Shown piece after piece: positions 34,609-46,584 of a DNA stretch of 64,000 nt. A program made the translations under genes and the position numbers. Numbering within the stretch: the first letter of the stretch is position 1; each line of letters opens with the position of its first letter. Below the pieces are notes generated by a model. It was not told the origin of the DNA, made no database searches, and was given only the letters and a program-made list of their open reading frames with translations. This stretch comes from Zea mays (taxonomy: Eukaryota; Streptophyta; Magnoliopsida; Poales; Poaceae), in assembly GCF_902167145.1 (NCBI RefSeq), contig NC_050100.1, positions 144,546,439 to 144,610,438 of the forward strand, in the 5' to 3' direction.

Positions 34609-34867
34609 GAGTCAATCGAGCTCGCAAAAGATAAGAAGACTAAGATGGCAATCACAGCGCAAACAGCTAGATGGCACGAAAAATATTCACGACACAGCCT
34701 TCTATATATATACTCAGAACCCCACAACTCGGTGGGTCCCACGGTTCAGAATGATTCGCTATTCTAGCAAAGGGAAGGTATTTTTTTGGACCTTCGGCTA
34801 AAGGCCTTCATTCATGTCGCAGTCTGAATTTGTTACAAAGAAACAAATTAATACTGCGAGAGGCTTC

Positions 34868-35542
34868 TGTTGGGGGCCTTCCTCTTCTGAAGGTCCTCAA
34901 AAACATGATTAACCATATGTTTTCAGCATGATATGGATTATTACAGAGAGTTTCGGCTTCAGGTTGGAAGTTTTCTCCCATGGCAAAGGCATACGAGGTG
35001 AAGATATAATCCGAAGATGATAAGAATGAACGCCGAAGTTATAGTCAAAGAGTAATAGTTTCGGCTTAAAATGGTGATGAATACTAAACATGATGTTGGC
35101 CGGAAGGGAAAAAGAATAACTAGTCCTTAATGATTTATGTTATGGTCATAAGTAAATGTCAAGGACACAAATATACTTTTACCCGGGCTGTGTCCCGTGC
35201 CTATAAATAGATGAATAGTAGCACCATACTGTTCACTTTGGATTGTAATCACTCTCGCGTCAGCAGCTTCGAACAAGCTGAAGGTATCAATGTAATAACA
35301 ACTTTGTTAATGTTCATGTGTATATTATGAAATATGAATGTGAATGAACCAATGAATTATATTCATTATCGTTATGTATTCTTAATTATCCATGAAATGA
35401 TGAAGGCATGTCCTTCATGGCCTTCGTCTGATGAACATTATATCCAAGATGAGGTAATGCTTCAGAGGACGAAGGTCATTAATACTTAACAATTGTGTTG
35501 CCTTGTTCTCGATTCACAACATTTGAGAATAAGTGACCAACA
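34868..35542 (+). repeat. 3' LTR of element B
   Basis: 675 bp from TGTTGGGGGCC to GTGACCAACA. TATA box TATAAATA at 35202-35209 followed by GATGAATAG, as in the LTR of A on the other strand. Right edge abuts the RT of element C. Confidence 0.88.
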
Positions 35543-36800
35543 TTGGACACATATGTTGGTTGTTTCCAATTTAGTATTTCACTTATTTTACCGGGGTCTA
35601 CCTTGATTCCTCCATCTATGATAATATGTCCTAGGAAAGCGACTTCCTTCAGCCAAAAATCATACTTTAAGAACTTTGCATACAACTGGTAGTTACAAAG
35701 CTTCTGTAGAACTAGTCTTAGATGATATTCATGTGTTTCTTCATTATGAGAGTATACTAGTATACCGTTGATGAATACAATCACAAACTAGTCGAGATAC
35801 TCCATGAATAATTTATTCTTCAAGTTCATAAAGTAAGCCGGTGCATTAGTCAGTCCAAATGACATGACCAAAAACTCGTATAATCCATATCTTGTAGTAA
35901 AGGCTATCTTAGGTACATCTTCAGTTTGACTCTTCAACTGATGATATCCTGATCTTAGGTCTATTTTCGAGAATATCTTAGCACCTCTCATCTGATCAAA
36001 CAAATCTTCTATCTAAGGTAAAGGGTATTTGTTCTTAATGGTCACTTCATTCAAACTTCTATAATCGACACAAATTCTTCTCGAACCATCTTTCTTGTTC
36101 ACAAATAGAACTGGGGCTCCACAAGGAGATGAACTTGGGCGGATAAAACCTTTTTCTAGTAATTCTTCTATTTGTTTCTTCAGTTCAACTAAATCCTTGA
36201 CATCCATTCTATAAGGTCCTTTTGATATAGGTGCAATTCCGGGTAATAATTCAATAGAGAAATCTATATCACGATTAGGTGGCATACCTAGTAATTCTTC
36301 TGGAAATACATCTAGGTATTCACATACTATTCTAATGTTTCCAAAGATTTCTTCTCCAATTGATTTACCATGGCTTCTGCTTCTGCTGGCATACTAACAT
36401 TGACTTCCACTCTTTCTCCTTGCGGACTTGTTAATGTAACCATTCTCTTAGCACAAGATATTACTCCATCATACTTGGTCAAGTAATCTATTCCAAGTAT
36501 CACATCGATTCCACTTGACTCCAAAATTATCAGCTCTACTAGGAAGCTTATTCCTCTAATCTCAAGCTTAGTTTGAGGGCATGAGTGAGTGGCTCTAATT
36601 CCACCTCCTCGTGATATAATTAACAATTTCCTCTTCAAATGATAGTTTGATATATTATGCTCTTCCACAAATGACTTTGTTACAAAAGAATGAGATGCTC
36701 CAAAATCAAATATAACTGATGCAAGTATGGAGTTAATAAGGAACATACCAAACACCACGTCAGCATCCTCTAGAACAGATTCTGTAGTCACATGGTTCAC
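35543..36800 (-). pseudogene. Element C protease and RT, truncated
   Basis: Protease (36800-36327) has IFDFGASHSFV, where the usual DSG is DFG, and ILGIDYLTKYDGVI. A frameshift separates it from RT (36285-35543), which holds [35 protein letters not shown] and GYHQL. The catalytic FIDD box reads FINGILVYS, so both catalytic Asp residues are lost. Stops at about 36012 and 35787. RT stops at TYVSNV, where element B is inserted. Confidence 0.85.
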
Positions 36801-36818
36801 ACTGCCTTTACTCTGGTT

Positions 36819-37770
36819 CTACTGATTTTTATTCTGCACACTACCACGGGCAAACGTATTCTGGTTAAACCTTTGGTTGTTGTTCTTTTGGGGTGTCTGT
36901 GGATTGCGCTTCATGCAATTGTTGGCATAATGACCAATTTCTCCACACTTGAAGCATCCATTGGGACGAACTCGGGTGATTTGATTATTATTCCTGGCCG
37001 GTGTGTTCACGGCGTTGCCTTTACGATTCTGCTGGTAACCACTAGACCTTTGTCTGGTTTGAGAACTGTTCCTCTGTTGGTTCTGGTATTGGTTTCTTCT
37101 CTGACCTTATTATTCAGAGCGTTGCATTTGATAATTGCTATTCCCACTCTAATTTCCAGAGCGAAACTGAGAACCTTGAGAGTTGTGTTGTTGAGTATTC
37201 CTGCTGGGCTGTCCCTGTGATTGGAACTTCCTTTTATGATCTAACAATTCTCTTCTTTTTCTTTCCAAGACAATTGCTTTGTTGAACAGGGTCTAAAAGT
37301 TCGGAAAACTGTGGCTCTGCAGCTAATAGTTCAAAGGTCCAATCAACCTTCCAAGAAACGCTCTTGGCGCTTTCCATCAGTGTCCACTTCCTCTGGTGCG
37401 TAACGCGAAAGCTAAGTGAAGCGATCACGGAATTCACTAACGGACATGTTTCCTTGAGTAACAGATAAGAATTCTTTCTTCTTAAGCTTCATTATTCCTG
37501 AGGGAATGTGATGAGCACGGAAGTTCTCCTCAAATTCTTGCCAAGTGATAGTGTTAGCATCTGCATGGGCTGTAGTGTAGGCACCCCACCAGTCAGACGC
37601 AACTCCTTCAAGTCTTCCAGAAGCATATAAGACCTTTTTTCAGTCAGTGCATTGTGTAATTTCCAGCTTCTTGCTTATGACCTTGAGCCAGTCATCGGCA
37701 TCCAAGGGATCAACTGAGTGAGAAAAAGCAGGTGGGTGATGGCTCATGAAATCCCTATGCTTATCCATGG
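36819..37770 (-). pseudogene. Element C gag
   Basis: The capsid region reads PLDADDWLKVISKKLEI and WQEFEENFRAHHIPSGIM, like gag of element 1, and ends in an intact zinc knuckle CFKCGEIGHYANNC (about 36950). It is broken by several stops and frame changes between 37080 and 37680. The zinc knuckle and protease share a frame. Confidence 0.8.
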
Positions 37771-38314
37771 CTTGGGTGCATTTTGTTGCTGTTGGTTCTG
37801 CTGGTTTTGTTGAATCTATTGCACTGAAACAGTAAGACCTTGCAGAAGTTGCATCTGTGCCACGATAAATTGCTCCATTGTTGGATTAGGTGGCGATGGT
37901 GACAACTGCTGATAGCACGCTGATTGCAGGTGTTTCTGGGACCTGACGAGCGTTCACCATCTGGTTAGTTAGAAAGTGCATCCTTTTAGATAATTGAAGA
38001 ATAGAGAAAAATTCTAGGGGGAATAGCCCTTGAACACAAGTTGAAGAATTATTTGTTAGTTTAATGTTCTTATGGCCATTATTCCATAAGATTATTGCAC
38101 TCAAGCAAAAATCCAAATCAAACATTATGCAAACATCACTATCACATTGTTGTTACTATAATAATAGTATCATCAAGAGTTTCATCGTCTAATGCAAATA
38201 GAACTTATTACATTATAACCCATAATGCCCTAAAGCAGCCTAGTGATTGATCCTGGGGCTCCATAGTGTATCCTCTTGCGAGGTGGGGACACCACTAAGG
38301 GCGGGACTTGAGCT

Positions 38315-39244
38315 TCAAGGGGGGTTCCTTCCTTCAAGCTGAGCTTCAAGGGCTGCAAACCTTGCATGTGCATCCTCAAGCACCTCATGTACCCTTGAGA
38401 GGTCTAGGGTAGCACTATCCAGGTCGGTGTTAAGACCTGCCACCACTCCTACAAGGGTGTTGAGGTGATCTTCTCCAACTTCACCTGGAACAACACCTGT
38501 CTAGTTCTCTCCACGAGGACATAGGGGAAGATGCATGTACGCCGTGTCGTGCAGCTGCTGCCGATAGGTGTGGCTGAGGGACCATAGAGCTCTCCGAGCA
38601 GCGTTGCTGACCGAAGCAGCATAGGTGGAAAGCGACGTCAGAGACTCATGGGATGATAGAGTCCTGAAACCTCTATCTCCTACATCCATCACTCTGATAT
38701 GTACGCGAGTGATGTAGTAACAAGCCCGAGGGGGCTCAGACACTCGCCATGTGTCATATAGAGGCCGAACGTAGGTTCTTAGTGCATGGAGCACATCCTG
38801 CAACAAGTTTGGAAAGTGTCCCATCTCGAACATTGAAGTGTAAAGTTCTACGATAGGCCTCAATCCAACAAAGTTGTCTTCTTGTTCATTGTTGGCATCC
38901 TCAATGTTGTCATTGTTTTCCTCTTCTTCTTCTTATTCTTTATCATCTTCATCCTCACCAGAATCATGTAGGTCATCACCTCTAGGAGCCGAGGCTTGAA
39001 CTACTGGTACAGGTGGTGCTGAAGATGAAGCTCCCGCAGCAAAGGCATGAGATTCTGACAACGGAGTGGGTGTTGCCAAAATCTCCTCAGAACTATCCTC
39101 CAAGATTACACCATTCCTCACTTGAAGGTGGTGTAGCTCCACAGGGACTTCTTCCACCACAACTGGGTAGAAAGGAGCCTGCCGTGGCAGAGGGATACAA
39201 TTAGTGTTTACATGGGTGGTTTGGAGAGTGCACACAATCTGCAA
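38315..39244 (-). pseudogene. Accessory ORF upstream of gag in element C
   Basis: One frame from 39244 to a TGA at 38315 with two in-frame stops (about 38932 and 38501). After a Ser/Glu/Asp-rich stretch it has FPNLLQDVLHALRTYVRPL and later NAARRALWSLSHTYRQQLHD, which parallels NVARKALKQLCQNYIREVFE in the accessory ORF of element 1, then a coiled-coil tail (LEDAHARFAALEAQLEG). Same place, between primer site and gag. Function unknown. The similarity is seen by eye and is weak outside that helix. Confidence 0.55.
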
Positions 39245-39376
39245 AAGAAAGTGTTAGCTTAGTTGAAGTTTAAAGAGGCAATATTAATAAAATAAATTTG
39301 TATGAGCAAAATAAGCATATTTTGAATAGATTGGGCTTTCTATTTCTAACTAGTCTAACAACATAGAGTCAGCATA

Positions 39377-39388
39377 CCTCTGATACCA
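39377..39388 (-). other. Primer-binding site of element C
   Basis: The minus strand reads TGGTATCAGAGG four bases inside the LTR edge, complementary to initiator tRNA-Met. Confidence 0.8.
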
Positions 39389-39645
39389 CTTCTGTCACAC
39401 CCGGTTTTAGGGGCAAAACCGAATGCATAGCATATGTGTGCCAGGATCCATTTTCCACACATATGTTGACGTCACAAGTATAATATATCAAAATACAATG
39501 CAATAAAGTCACAAAGAGAGTATAATAACTTTATTACATCATCCAGACTTAAAAGTCTTAAATAGTATCATCATCAAAGTACAATGGAAATAGCATGGAT
39601 AATCTTCCACAAGAAGATGATTGGCGCGTCGCTAGACTCAGTACT

Positions 39646-42600
39646 TGTAGGACTGGTAAGGCGACTAGAGGGGGGGGGTGAATGGGAGCCAATCAGATTG
39701 TGCTTCCAAACACTGAAAATGAACACTTCACTTCAATTGAGATAAATCAAGTACTCAAACCATGAACACATCAGTGAACAAGTGATCTCATGATTACAAA
39801 ATGTTCCTAATACTTACATGAGACCAGCAAAACAAACAGATCGCAAATCGGACACCAAAAAGTCCAAAACGGTCCAATACAGTATCGTCAACAAGTGTTG
39901 TTTTAAGCAGTACGAAATTATGTTCTTGAATTCAAAACTGAACCAAACGAACTCCGATTGAGATGAAATTTTACACACACCTGAGCAAATATGTTTCGGA
40001 CATCTTCCCAAGTTTTGAGCTCAATCAGACTTGTGAATCACCTGCAGATTTAAAAATACAGTCAGAAATTCGGGTTTTGGGGTTTTCTAGAACGAGTTCA
40101 AACTGAGTTTTTCTCAAATCGCGACCAAAATCTGCAACAACTAGGTGTATGCAGTGGTCTGAAGAGTGCAACTCACCACCAATCAATCCCCAAACCAAAT
40201 CCTCTCAAAGGAATCAAAGGTTTTTCACCAACAACACAAGATTGAGGAAAAGGAGAAAGCAAGACTATAAAACTTCAGAAATTCCAGCAAGGGTACAAAC
40301 TGAGATTTGAAGCCAAAGATCCCTGTGGGCCAGACCGACGACCCTTCCTCTGATTAAACATGAAAATCAAGAACATAGTTGAAGTACAAAATCGCTGCGG
40401 AACCCTTAGCTCAACTGGTGTATACCTAGAGAGAAAACTAGGAGCTCTAGAATGAGTGCTCAAAACAAATGGAAGACAAGGGATGCTGAACTAACCAACC
40501 CTCCCCTCTATTTATAGATGGTTATTCTCACTTTCTAAACTACCCCTGTTTACATAGAGTCTACCCACTCCACCGGTGGCAAAATGGACCAACTTCTAGG
40601 TTTTCGATCTGACGACCACATCCTTCACACGGAGTTGCTTCGCGTTGACGCACCCTCCGCGATCACGCCGCATGCCGTCACTGGTTCCTTCCAGAACCGC
40701 CACCGCCGAGTTTTGAGGCCCAAACCCAGCAAAACCCACCATCCGTAGCGCTGGGTGATTTTGAGGCCCAAACCACCAAACCTGGCGTGAGCACTACACC
40801 TCGTGCACGTCCTCGTTGATCAGATGTGTGTCCCGCTAGTCCTCGACCACGCCGGCAACACGGTCCACTCCACCACGTCCTCGCACAAGTGCATGTCCCA
40901 GGTATCAGCCACCGCGGTTGGTCACATGGCTGCTCTGATCCGTCAGTCTAGACCCAACACTCGCCCCTTCACTGCTCCCGGTCCATCAGCACAAGCCCGC
41001 ATGACCTTCACCTCAGCCATCGACCACCTTTCATGTGCTCCACACCTACACACCACAAGTCGACCGACATGGTTGACAAGCATAATCTCACACTCTGGTC
41101 AGTCCACTAACTACCCCAGAGTGCTACTCGTTGACAATCACTCATCATCAACCCAAACCACAAGGGACAAGTCAACCTTGTGTTCGCAATCTCCCCCTTG
41201 ATGAGTGCATTGTCAACACCACCATTTGAGCATATGTAAACATAAAGAGGAAGAAGAAGAGAAACTCACTCAAATGACCATAATCCAGATAAAAGCCAGA
41301 CAAGTCATTTAGAGTAAGCAAAACTTGGTCCCTAAAGAAATGGGCACCGACTCAACACGACCAAGCAAGAAAGGGCTAGCCCTCAATAAGAGGCAAAAGC
41401 AGGATTCAACACCACTAGCTAGAAGCCAAAATCTCATCGGAGCACAAAAGGCTTTATCAGAGCATAAAAAACCAATTCAGAGCATAAGATCAGCACAAAA
41501 GCTAAAATCAAAGCTAGTTCCTCTAGAAGGAGGCAAACGACTCAACACAACTATCAATAGCTCCAAATAACATATCTCACCCTCTTGAATGAGAGGAAGC
41601 CTGAAAGACAAAATTCTCCCCCTAGATAGAGGAAACGGGAAATCTCAAAATCTATCCCCCTTGTTCACAAGTGAACTCATCAAGCACAAACAGGGGTAGA
41701 AAGAAAAACTCCCCCTTGACAAGAGAACCTCCTAAACTGGGCATATGCACAACATATGTGAAGTGTAAGTATTATGATTCAGTTTTAAGCATTTCAAAGA
41801 GATGTTCACCACAAAGACAACACTACGTATATAGTAAGCAGGAAATCAACTAAGTGTCAGTCACAAGTGAACAAGGTGAACTACTCCAAACAGTGATCAC
41901 TCATCATGCTAGAAATATATCTGAAATAGATACCATTTGAAATTTTCAAGATTGAATGGATGTTGCAGCGGATTCCAAATTTCAATGAAAAGCATGTGAG
42001 TGTGAGAGGTTGTAAGCATTGTCTTTGTCTGACTTTTTCAACTGGGTGTAGCCTATGCAGACAAGCAATTAGAAGCTAAAAACACCGGTTTCGATCGTCC
42101 ACTACACTGCTCAAGTTCATCCAAAAGTGCAAAGAAGTCTTGATACAGTGATGTAGTGATAAATACAAACCCATATCGATCTTTTTGATTGTGGGGAGAT
42201 CTTGGAAACGTATTTGCTCAAGTGTGTGTAAAATTTCATCTCAATCGGAGTTCGTTTAGTCCAGTTTTGAATTCAAGAACATAATTTCGTACTACTGAAA
42301 ACAACACTTGTTGACGATATTGTATTGGACCGTTTTGGACTTTTTGGTGTCCGATTTGCGATCCGTTTATTTTGCTGGTCTCATGTGAGTATTAGGAACG
42401 TTTTGTAATCATGAGATCACTCGTTCGCTGATGTGTTCATGGTTTGAGCACTTGATTTATCTCAATTGAAGTGAAGTGTTCATTTTCAGTGTTTGGAAGC
42501 AAAATCTGATTGGCTCCCATTCACCCCCCCCCCTCTGGTCGCCTTACCGGTCCTACAATTGGTACCAAAGGTTTTTCACCAATAACACAAGATCGAGCAA

Positions 42601-43535
42601 AATGAAAAACCAAGACTATAAAACTTCAGAAATTCCAACAAGGGTACAAACTGAGATTTGAAGCCAAAGAGCCCTGTGGGCCGGACCGGCGACCCTTCCT
42701 CTGATTAAACTTGAAAATCAAGAACACAGTCGAAGTACAAAATCGTTGTGGAACCCTTGGCTCAATTGATGTCCACCTAGAGAGAAAACTAGGAGCTCTA
42801 GAATGAGTGCTCAAAATAAATGGCATCCAAGGGATGCTAAACTAACCAGCCCTCCCCTCTATTTATAGAGGGTTATTCTCACTTCCTAAACTACCCCTAT
42901 TTACATAGAGTCTATCCACTCCACCGGGGCGAAATGGACCAACTCCTAGGTTTTCGATCCGACGGCTACGTCCTTCACACGGAGTTGCTTCGCCTTGACG
43001 CACCCTCCGCGGTCACACTGCGTGCCACCACCGCTTCCCTCCGGAACAACCACCACCGAGTTGAGGCCCAAACTCAGCAAAACCCACCATCTGTAGCGCT
43101 GGGTGGTTTTGAGGCCTAAACCACCAAACCTGCCATGAGCACCGCACCTCGTGCACGTCCTCCACGATCAGATGCGTGTCCCACCAGTCCTTGACCACGC
43201 CGGCAACACGGTCCACTCCACCATGTCTTCGCACAAGTGCTTGTCCTAGGTGTCAGCCACCATGGTTGGTCACCTGGCTGCTCTGATCCGTCAGTCAAGA
43301 CCCAACGCTCGCCGTTCCCGCTCCCAGTCCATCAGCACGAGGCCGCATGACCTTCACCTCAGCCATCGACCATTTTTCCTGTGCTCCACACCTGCACACA
43401 ACAAGTCGACCGACATGGTTGCACAAGCATAATCTCACACTTTGGTCAGTCCACTGACTACCCCATAGTGCTACCCGTTGACAATCACTCATGATCAATC
43501 CGAACCACAAGGGACAAGTCAACCTTGTGTTCGCA
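39646..43535 (-). mobile_element. Element F: defective LTR retrotransposon with rearranged 5' LTR
   Basis: Target duplication GTACT at 39641-39645 and 43536-43540. The left LTR (39646-41188, 1543 bp) runs from TGTAGGACTGG to TGTTCGCA. On the minus strand a polypurine tract ATCAAGGGGGAGATTG precedes it, marking it as the 3' LTR. The right LTR repeats 40213-41188 at about 42567-43535, but its first 360 bp or so is present in inverted orientation (42200-42557). TATA boxes on the minus strand at 40508-40517 and 42859-42868. The internal region (41189-42199, about 1 kb) has no gene. The short, coding-free interior suggests a non-autonomous form. The ATTGGTA primer site and tract look Copia-like, but the superfamily is unproven. 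Confidence 0.82.
42200..42571. repeat. Inverted LTR segment and primer site in element F
   Basis: The plus strand reads CCGGTCCTACA followed by ATTGGTACCAAAGG (42558-42571), that is, an LTR end with primer site pointing the wrong way. It is the reverse complement of the start of the left LTR (39646 to about 40010). The join to LTR sequence at 42566-42571 occurs at CAAAGG, which also occurs at the matching point of the left LTR (40216-40221). Confidence 0.75.
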
Positions 43536-44130
43536 GTACTCATCATCACAGTCTTCCTCATCAACTTCTGATAAAAAATTTAGCAAGGGGTGAGCTCACT
43601 TATGGTGGGGGCTCAGCAAATGGGAAGAGTTATGCAAGGTTACCAAGGTAGACTATGGTTAAGCGGTAAGCATTTTAGTTGGTCAATATTTTATTAACAA
43701 CGCCTAACTTACTAATTGTAAGTTATCCCAAAATTCCCAATTAATCATAAGTATATGATCATATCTCAAAACACTTAAGTGAAACAACTTAAGCAAACCA
43801 TTTATAAATCATCGGATCATGATTTATTTTTCATCTTTAAGTTCAGTTATCATGTGAGGGTCCAGGTTGCTCTTAACCGTGAGCACAACTGACATATCAG
43901 TTTTACACTCTGCAGAGCTGGTACAACTTTACCCACAAGCCATGTATCCCATCGAGCCTTAACCACTACTGAGGTGAATGGCTAGGGATCCATTATGAGG
44001 CTCCATTCCAGTCACTAATGAGAATAAGAAGGTGGTGGAAAAGAACTCAACGATAAATGGCGCAACATACACAAAGAATATCGTGTATAAGGAGGTCCTT
44101 ATGGCATAGGTGACATTGATGAATGAATGG

Positions 44131-45027
44131 CAATTAACAACTTGTAATGCACTTAATTATTTTGTTTTTTTAGATGAACATATGTTTTTGTCTTTTATTT
44201 ATCTATTTGGCTCCTTTTTAGCTTTCTATTGTTTAGTGGTCATTTGGTTGATACAATAAAGAAATCAGATGTGCATTGCATATTTGTTGTCGATATTTGT
44301 TCATTATGTTTCATGTAATGTTTAGTAAATAGTCTTGGGTCTTTGTTCCCAACTTAACTAGATATAGATAACTGCATCTCACTTACATAATTTTATGAAC
44401 ATATTTATTTATTTAGCTAGGCATATAGTATCGAAGTCTTTTGGTACTGCAAGTGCCAATGTAGCAAAGTGACATGCATTTGTAGTGTCAGGACAAATAA
44501 CATGTTTGGACTGAATTTTCAGGCATAAACTGTAGCTGTAATTGTAATTAGGGTACAGAATGGACGTGGCATATAGCATAAATGTCATGTAAACTGAGTG
44601 GAGGAGGGTGATAAGCAAACTCACCTTTGCAAGCTGCAACTTCATTGTTTTTCATCCAACTATTGTATTTAGCATTGCCATACCTTTATTTTCTTTGAAT
44701 AGTTAAGGAATCATCGAGGACATGTGAGGGTACTCCCATTGCGCCACAACAAACCCCTCTTCCAGTTTAACGCTTTTCCCACTATTATTATTGCTTCTAT
44801 ATGTTCCAAGCACTTGTAAGCTCCTGATAACTGCGAACTAATTTAAAACCGGTAACTATGAACTCACTTTAATTACACTACCATTCATTTTACTCACAAG
44901 ATCTCAAGTTGCAAACCCCCCATAGGTGAAGCTAAAAACAACTTTCTATATTGTTTTCACGTTGGTCACATTTGTGTCTTAATGAATTAGCTTTTATCCT
45001 AATTATCTCTGGAACTCCTCTTGACAG
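44131..45027. other. AT-rich low-copy sequence, probable intron
   Basis: Runs of T and AT-rich sequence without repeat features or an open frame I can support. It ends with the pyrimidine-rich acceptor CTCCTCTTGACAG before the UBA exon, so at least its right part is probably intron. Origin of the left part is unknown. Confidence 0.4.
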
Positions 45028-45156
45028 GGAGGAGATTTTGAAGCGAAATACATGAAGTTTATGGAGCTTGGTTTTGACAGGGCATCTGTAACACAAGCAC
45101 TCAAACTATTCAACGAGAACGAGGAGCAAGTTGCTGCATTCTTGTTTGGTGGTTAG
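45028..45156 (+). pseudogene. Last exon of a UBA-domain gene (DDI1-like), fragment
   Basis: 42 codons after an AG acceptor (45026-45027), ending in TAG: a complete UBA fold signature with KFMELGFDRASVTQALKLF and NENEEQVAAFLFGG. UBA domains bind ubiquitin. The terminal FLFGG ending is what I recall for the plant DDI1 (DNA-damage-inducible, ubiquitin shuttle with aspartic-protease fold) family; RAD23 or another shuttle is possible. No upstream exons are recognisable within 900 bp, where the LTR of C lies. So this is either a fragment left by insertion or a captured exon. The exon itself is undamaged. An AT-rich stretch (45157-45600) follows as plausible 3' UTR and flank. Confidence 0.6.
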
Positions 45157-45600
45157 ACTCGTGGGAGCGGCTGTTTTCGGCTTCTGTTTGCTGAACCCTT
45201 TTTAGGGTTGAATATTTGATACGAAAGTGATTAAAGTACTAGGACACTATATATGATCTATTTTAGGTTGTTTTGGGTCATTGCATGGCGCATAAAGCAC
45301 ACCCCGTTGTCATCTTTTAACAGACATCATCATCGAAACTTGCCTAATGGAAATAGAGTAGAAATTAAATTGAACCATTCTATTTTTGATTTTGTGGCTT
45401 CAGCCTTTTTCATATTAACTCATAGTTTTCTTGGAATCAGTGCAACTTTTCAAGTGAGTTATTGTAATACACAAAAATAGGAAAACAAAAAACAAAATCT
45501 GGAGGATCAACGTCTTTTTTTTGAATGACTATCTCATTTAAACGAGGTCTACCTAGATGATATATAGAAATTGTAGCAATGCACGTGTAAAATAATTTTT

Positions 45601-45888
45601 AGAGCAACTCTAAGAGATTAGCTAAAAAGACTAGCCAAGTTTACTGATTTAGCTACTCTCTAAAATATGTTTTAGAGAAAAAGTGTAGGCTAATCAACAG
45701 ACTCGGTAAACCTACTGACTGAATAGAGAGTGAAGCAGGGCAATCCAAAATTAGAGAGCGAAGATGAAGAAATAGAGAGCCACTAAATTTGAAGAGTCGT
45801 TTACAGAGTCTATTGGATACAATTTTCTTTTAATATTAGCTAAATTTATCTTTACAAAACCATATACTAGTCTCTTGGAGTTGCGTTG
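45601..45888. repeat. MITE-like inverted-terminal repeat element
   Basis: About 288 bp flanked by imperfect inverted ends: AGAGCAACTCTAAGAGATTA at the left and ACTAGTCTCTTGGAGTTGCG at the right. It is AT-rich with no coding. The GAGCAACTCCAAGAG end resembles grass PIF/Harbinger-type MITEs as I remember them. No clear target duplication is seen. Confidence 0.5.
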
Positions 45889-46269
45889 TCTATTTGAGTC
45901 ATGGTATTTATAATGCCCGACCACTTTGATGCGAACAGCACCAGGCGGGCACTAGGTGAGTGATCTGGAAGCCTATTCTGAGCCACGCAGTCCAACATGG
46001 CAAGGAAAATGATAGTCAGGGAACCAAATTTCCATGACAATTCTATTTTTTGACCACGAATGCACGCGTCGGGAACATACAAGAGAGGTCAAATCACCAC
46101 ATGCCCAAAGAAAGTTCAGCTCCTAAAAGTGAAATGGTTAACATTCATAACAAAACATGCCTGGAAAAAAATGTACGTAGCTCAAAACAGACAATATATA
46201 GACTTCAGACGCAGACTAGAAATAACCCATCACTACTTGATAGTAGAAAATCTCCAGTTCTGATTCTGA

Positions 46270-46584
46270 CTAGCAAGCAGGGAGGTTGTAGTTGTCCAGT
46301 TGCCAGTACTTCCGCTTCATGCCCTTCTAGACCTCCTTCGCCAGACAATCTTTGACCGGGAGAGGGATGAACTGTGTCGAGTACCCAAGGTTCACGAGCT
46401 CTAGTGCGACGAGCTGGCAATACACGGTGTGGAAGAACGCGTTGTCGCCGCAAAGGCCGTTGAAGTACGAGTAGATGCCTTTGGGCTTCAGTAGATGCCT
46501 GCACACGTTCCTCCAAACATGCTGCGCGCATAACGACCTCTCCTCGACAGCCAGTATCTTGGAAAAATCCCGCTCATCAGTCAT
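46270..46584 (-). pseudogene. Arginine-methyltransferase (RMT2)-like C-terminal fragment
   Basis: 105 codons ending at TAG 46270-46272. The core LLKPKGIYSYFNGLCGDNAF and then YSTQFIPLPVKDCL and KYWQLDNYNLPAC look like the C-terminal part of plant RMT2-like protein arginine methyltransferases, which are SAM-dependent. The upstream methyltransferase motifs that bind SAM are missing. One in-frame TAG follows CLAKEV, apparently where Trp is expected. The first about 35 residues do not look like the family and may be intron or foreign sequence. A non-functional fragment, next to element E. Assignment is from memory of the family. Confidence 0.55.

Larger units (their letters stand above)
19432..35542 (+). 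mobile_element. Element B: Grande-like Tat retrotransposon, plus orientation, 3' part
   Basis: What is visible is the end of the tandem array, the antisense accessory gene (split by D) and the 3' LTR (34868-35542). The gag-pol part and 5' LTR must lie beyond A, to the left of the window. B is inserted in the RT of chromovirus C: minus-strand RT coding resumes directly at 35543. It is older than A and D, which lie in it, and its accessory gene is correspondingly decayed. Confidence 0.8.
35543..44130 (-). mobile_element. Element C: decayed Tekay-like chromovirus, 5' half
   Basis: Read right to left: 5' LTR (from 39393, interrupted by F), primer site, accessory ORF, gag, protease and RT, cut at 35542 by insertion of B. 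The rest of pol lies outside the window. All coding parts are damaged. It is the oldest element of the stack on the left half, since B lies in it and A and D lie in B. The right end of the LTR is not resolved; 44130 is where similarity in style to LTR H fades. Confidence 0.75.
39393..44130 (-). repeat. 5' LTR of element C, interrupted by element F
   Basis: The left edge TGTCACACCCGG is next to the primer site. Sequence from 39393 to 39640 and from 43541 onward is one LTR split by F (duplication GTACT). It resembles LTR H (59876), sharing TGTCACA.CCGG and a TTTACCCACAAG.CATGT block. The true right end is uncertain and may be truncated. Confidence 0.65.

Noticed and set aside
40803..41201. Open frame of 132 codons in the LTR of element F
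   Set aside because: It lies in an LTR, has no domain, and the corresponding frame in the other LTR copy (43150-43535) is broken.
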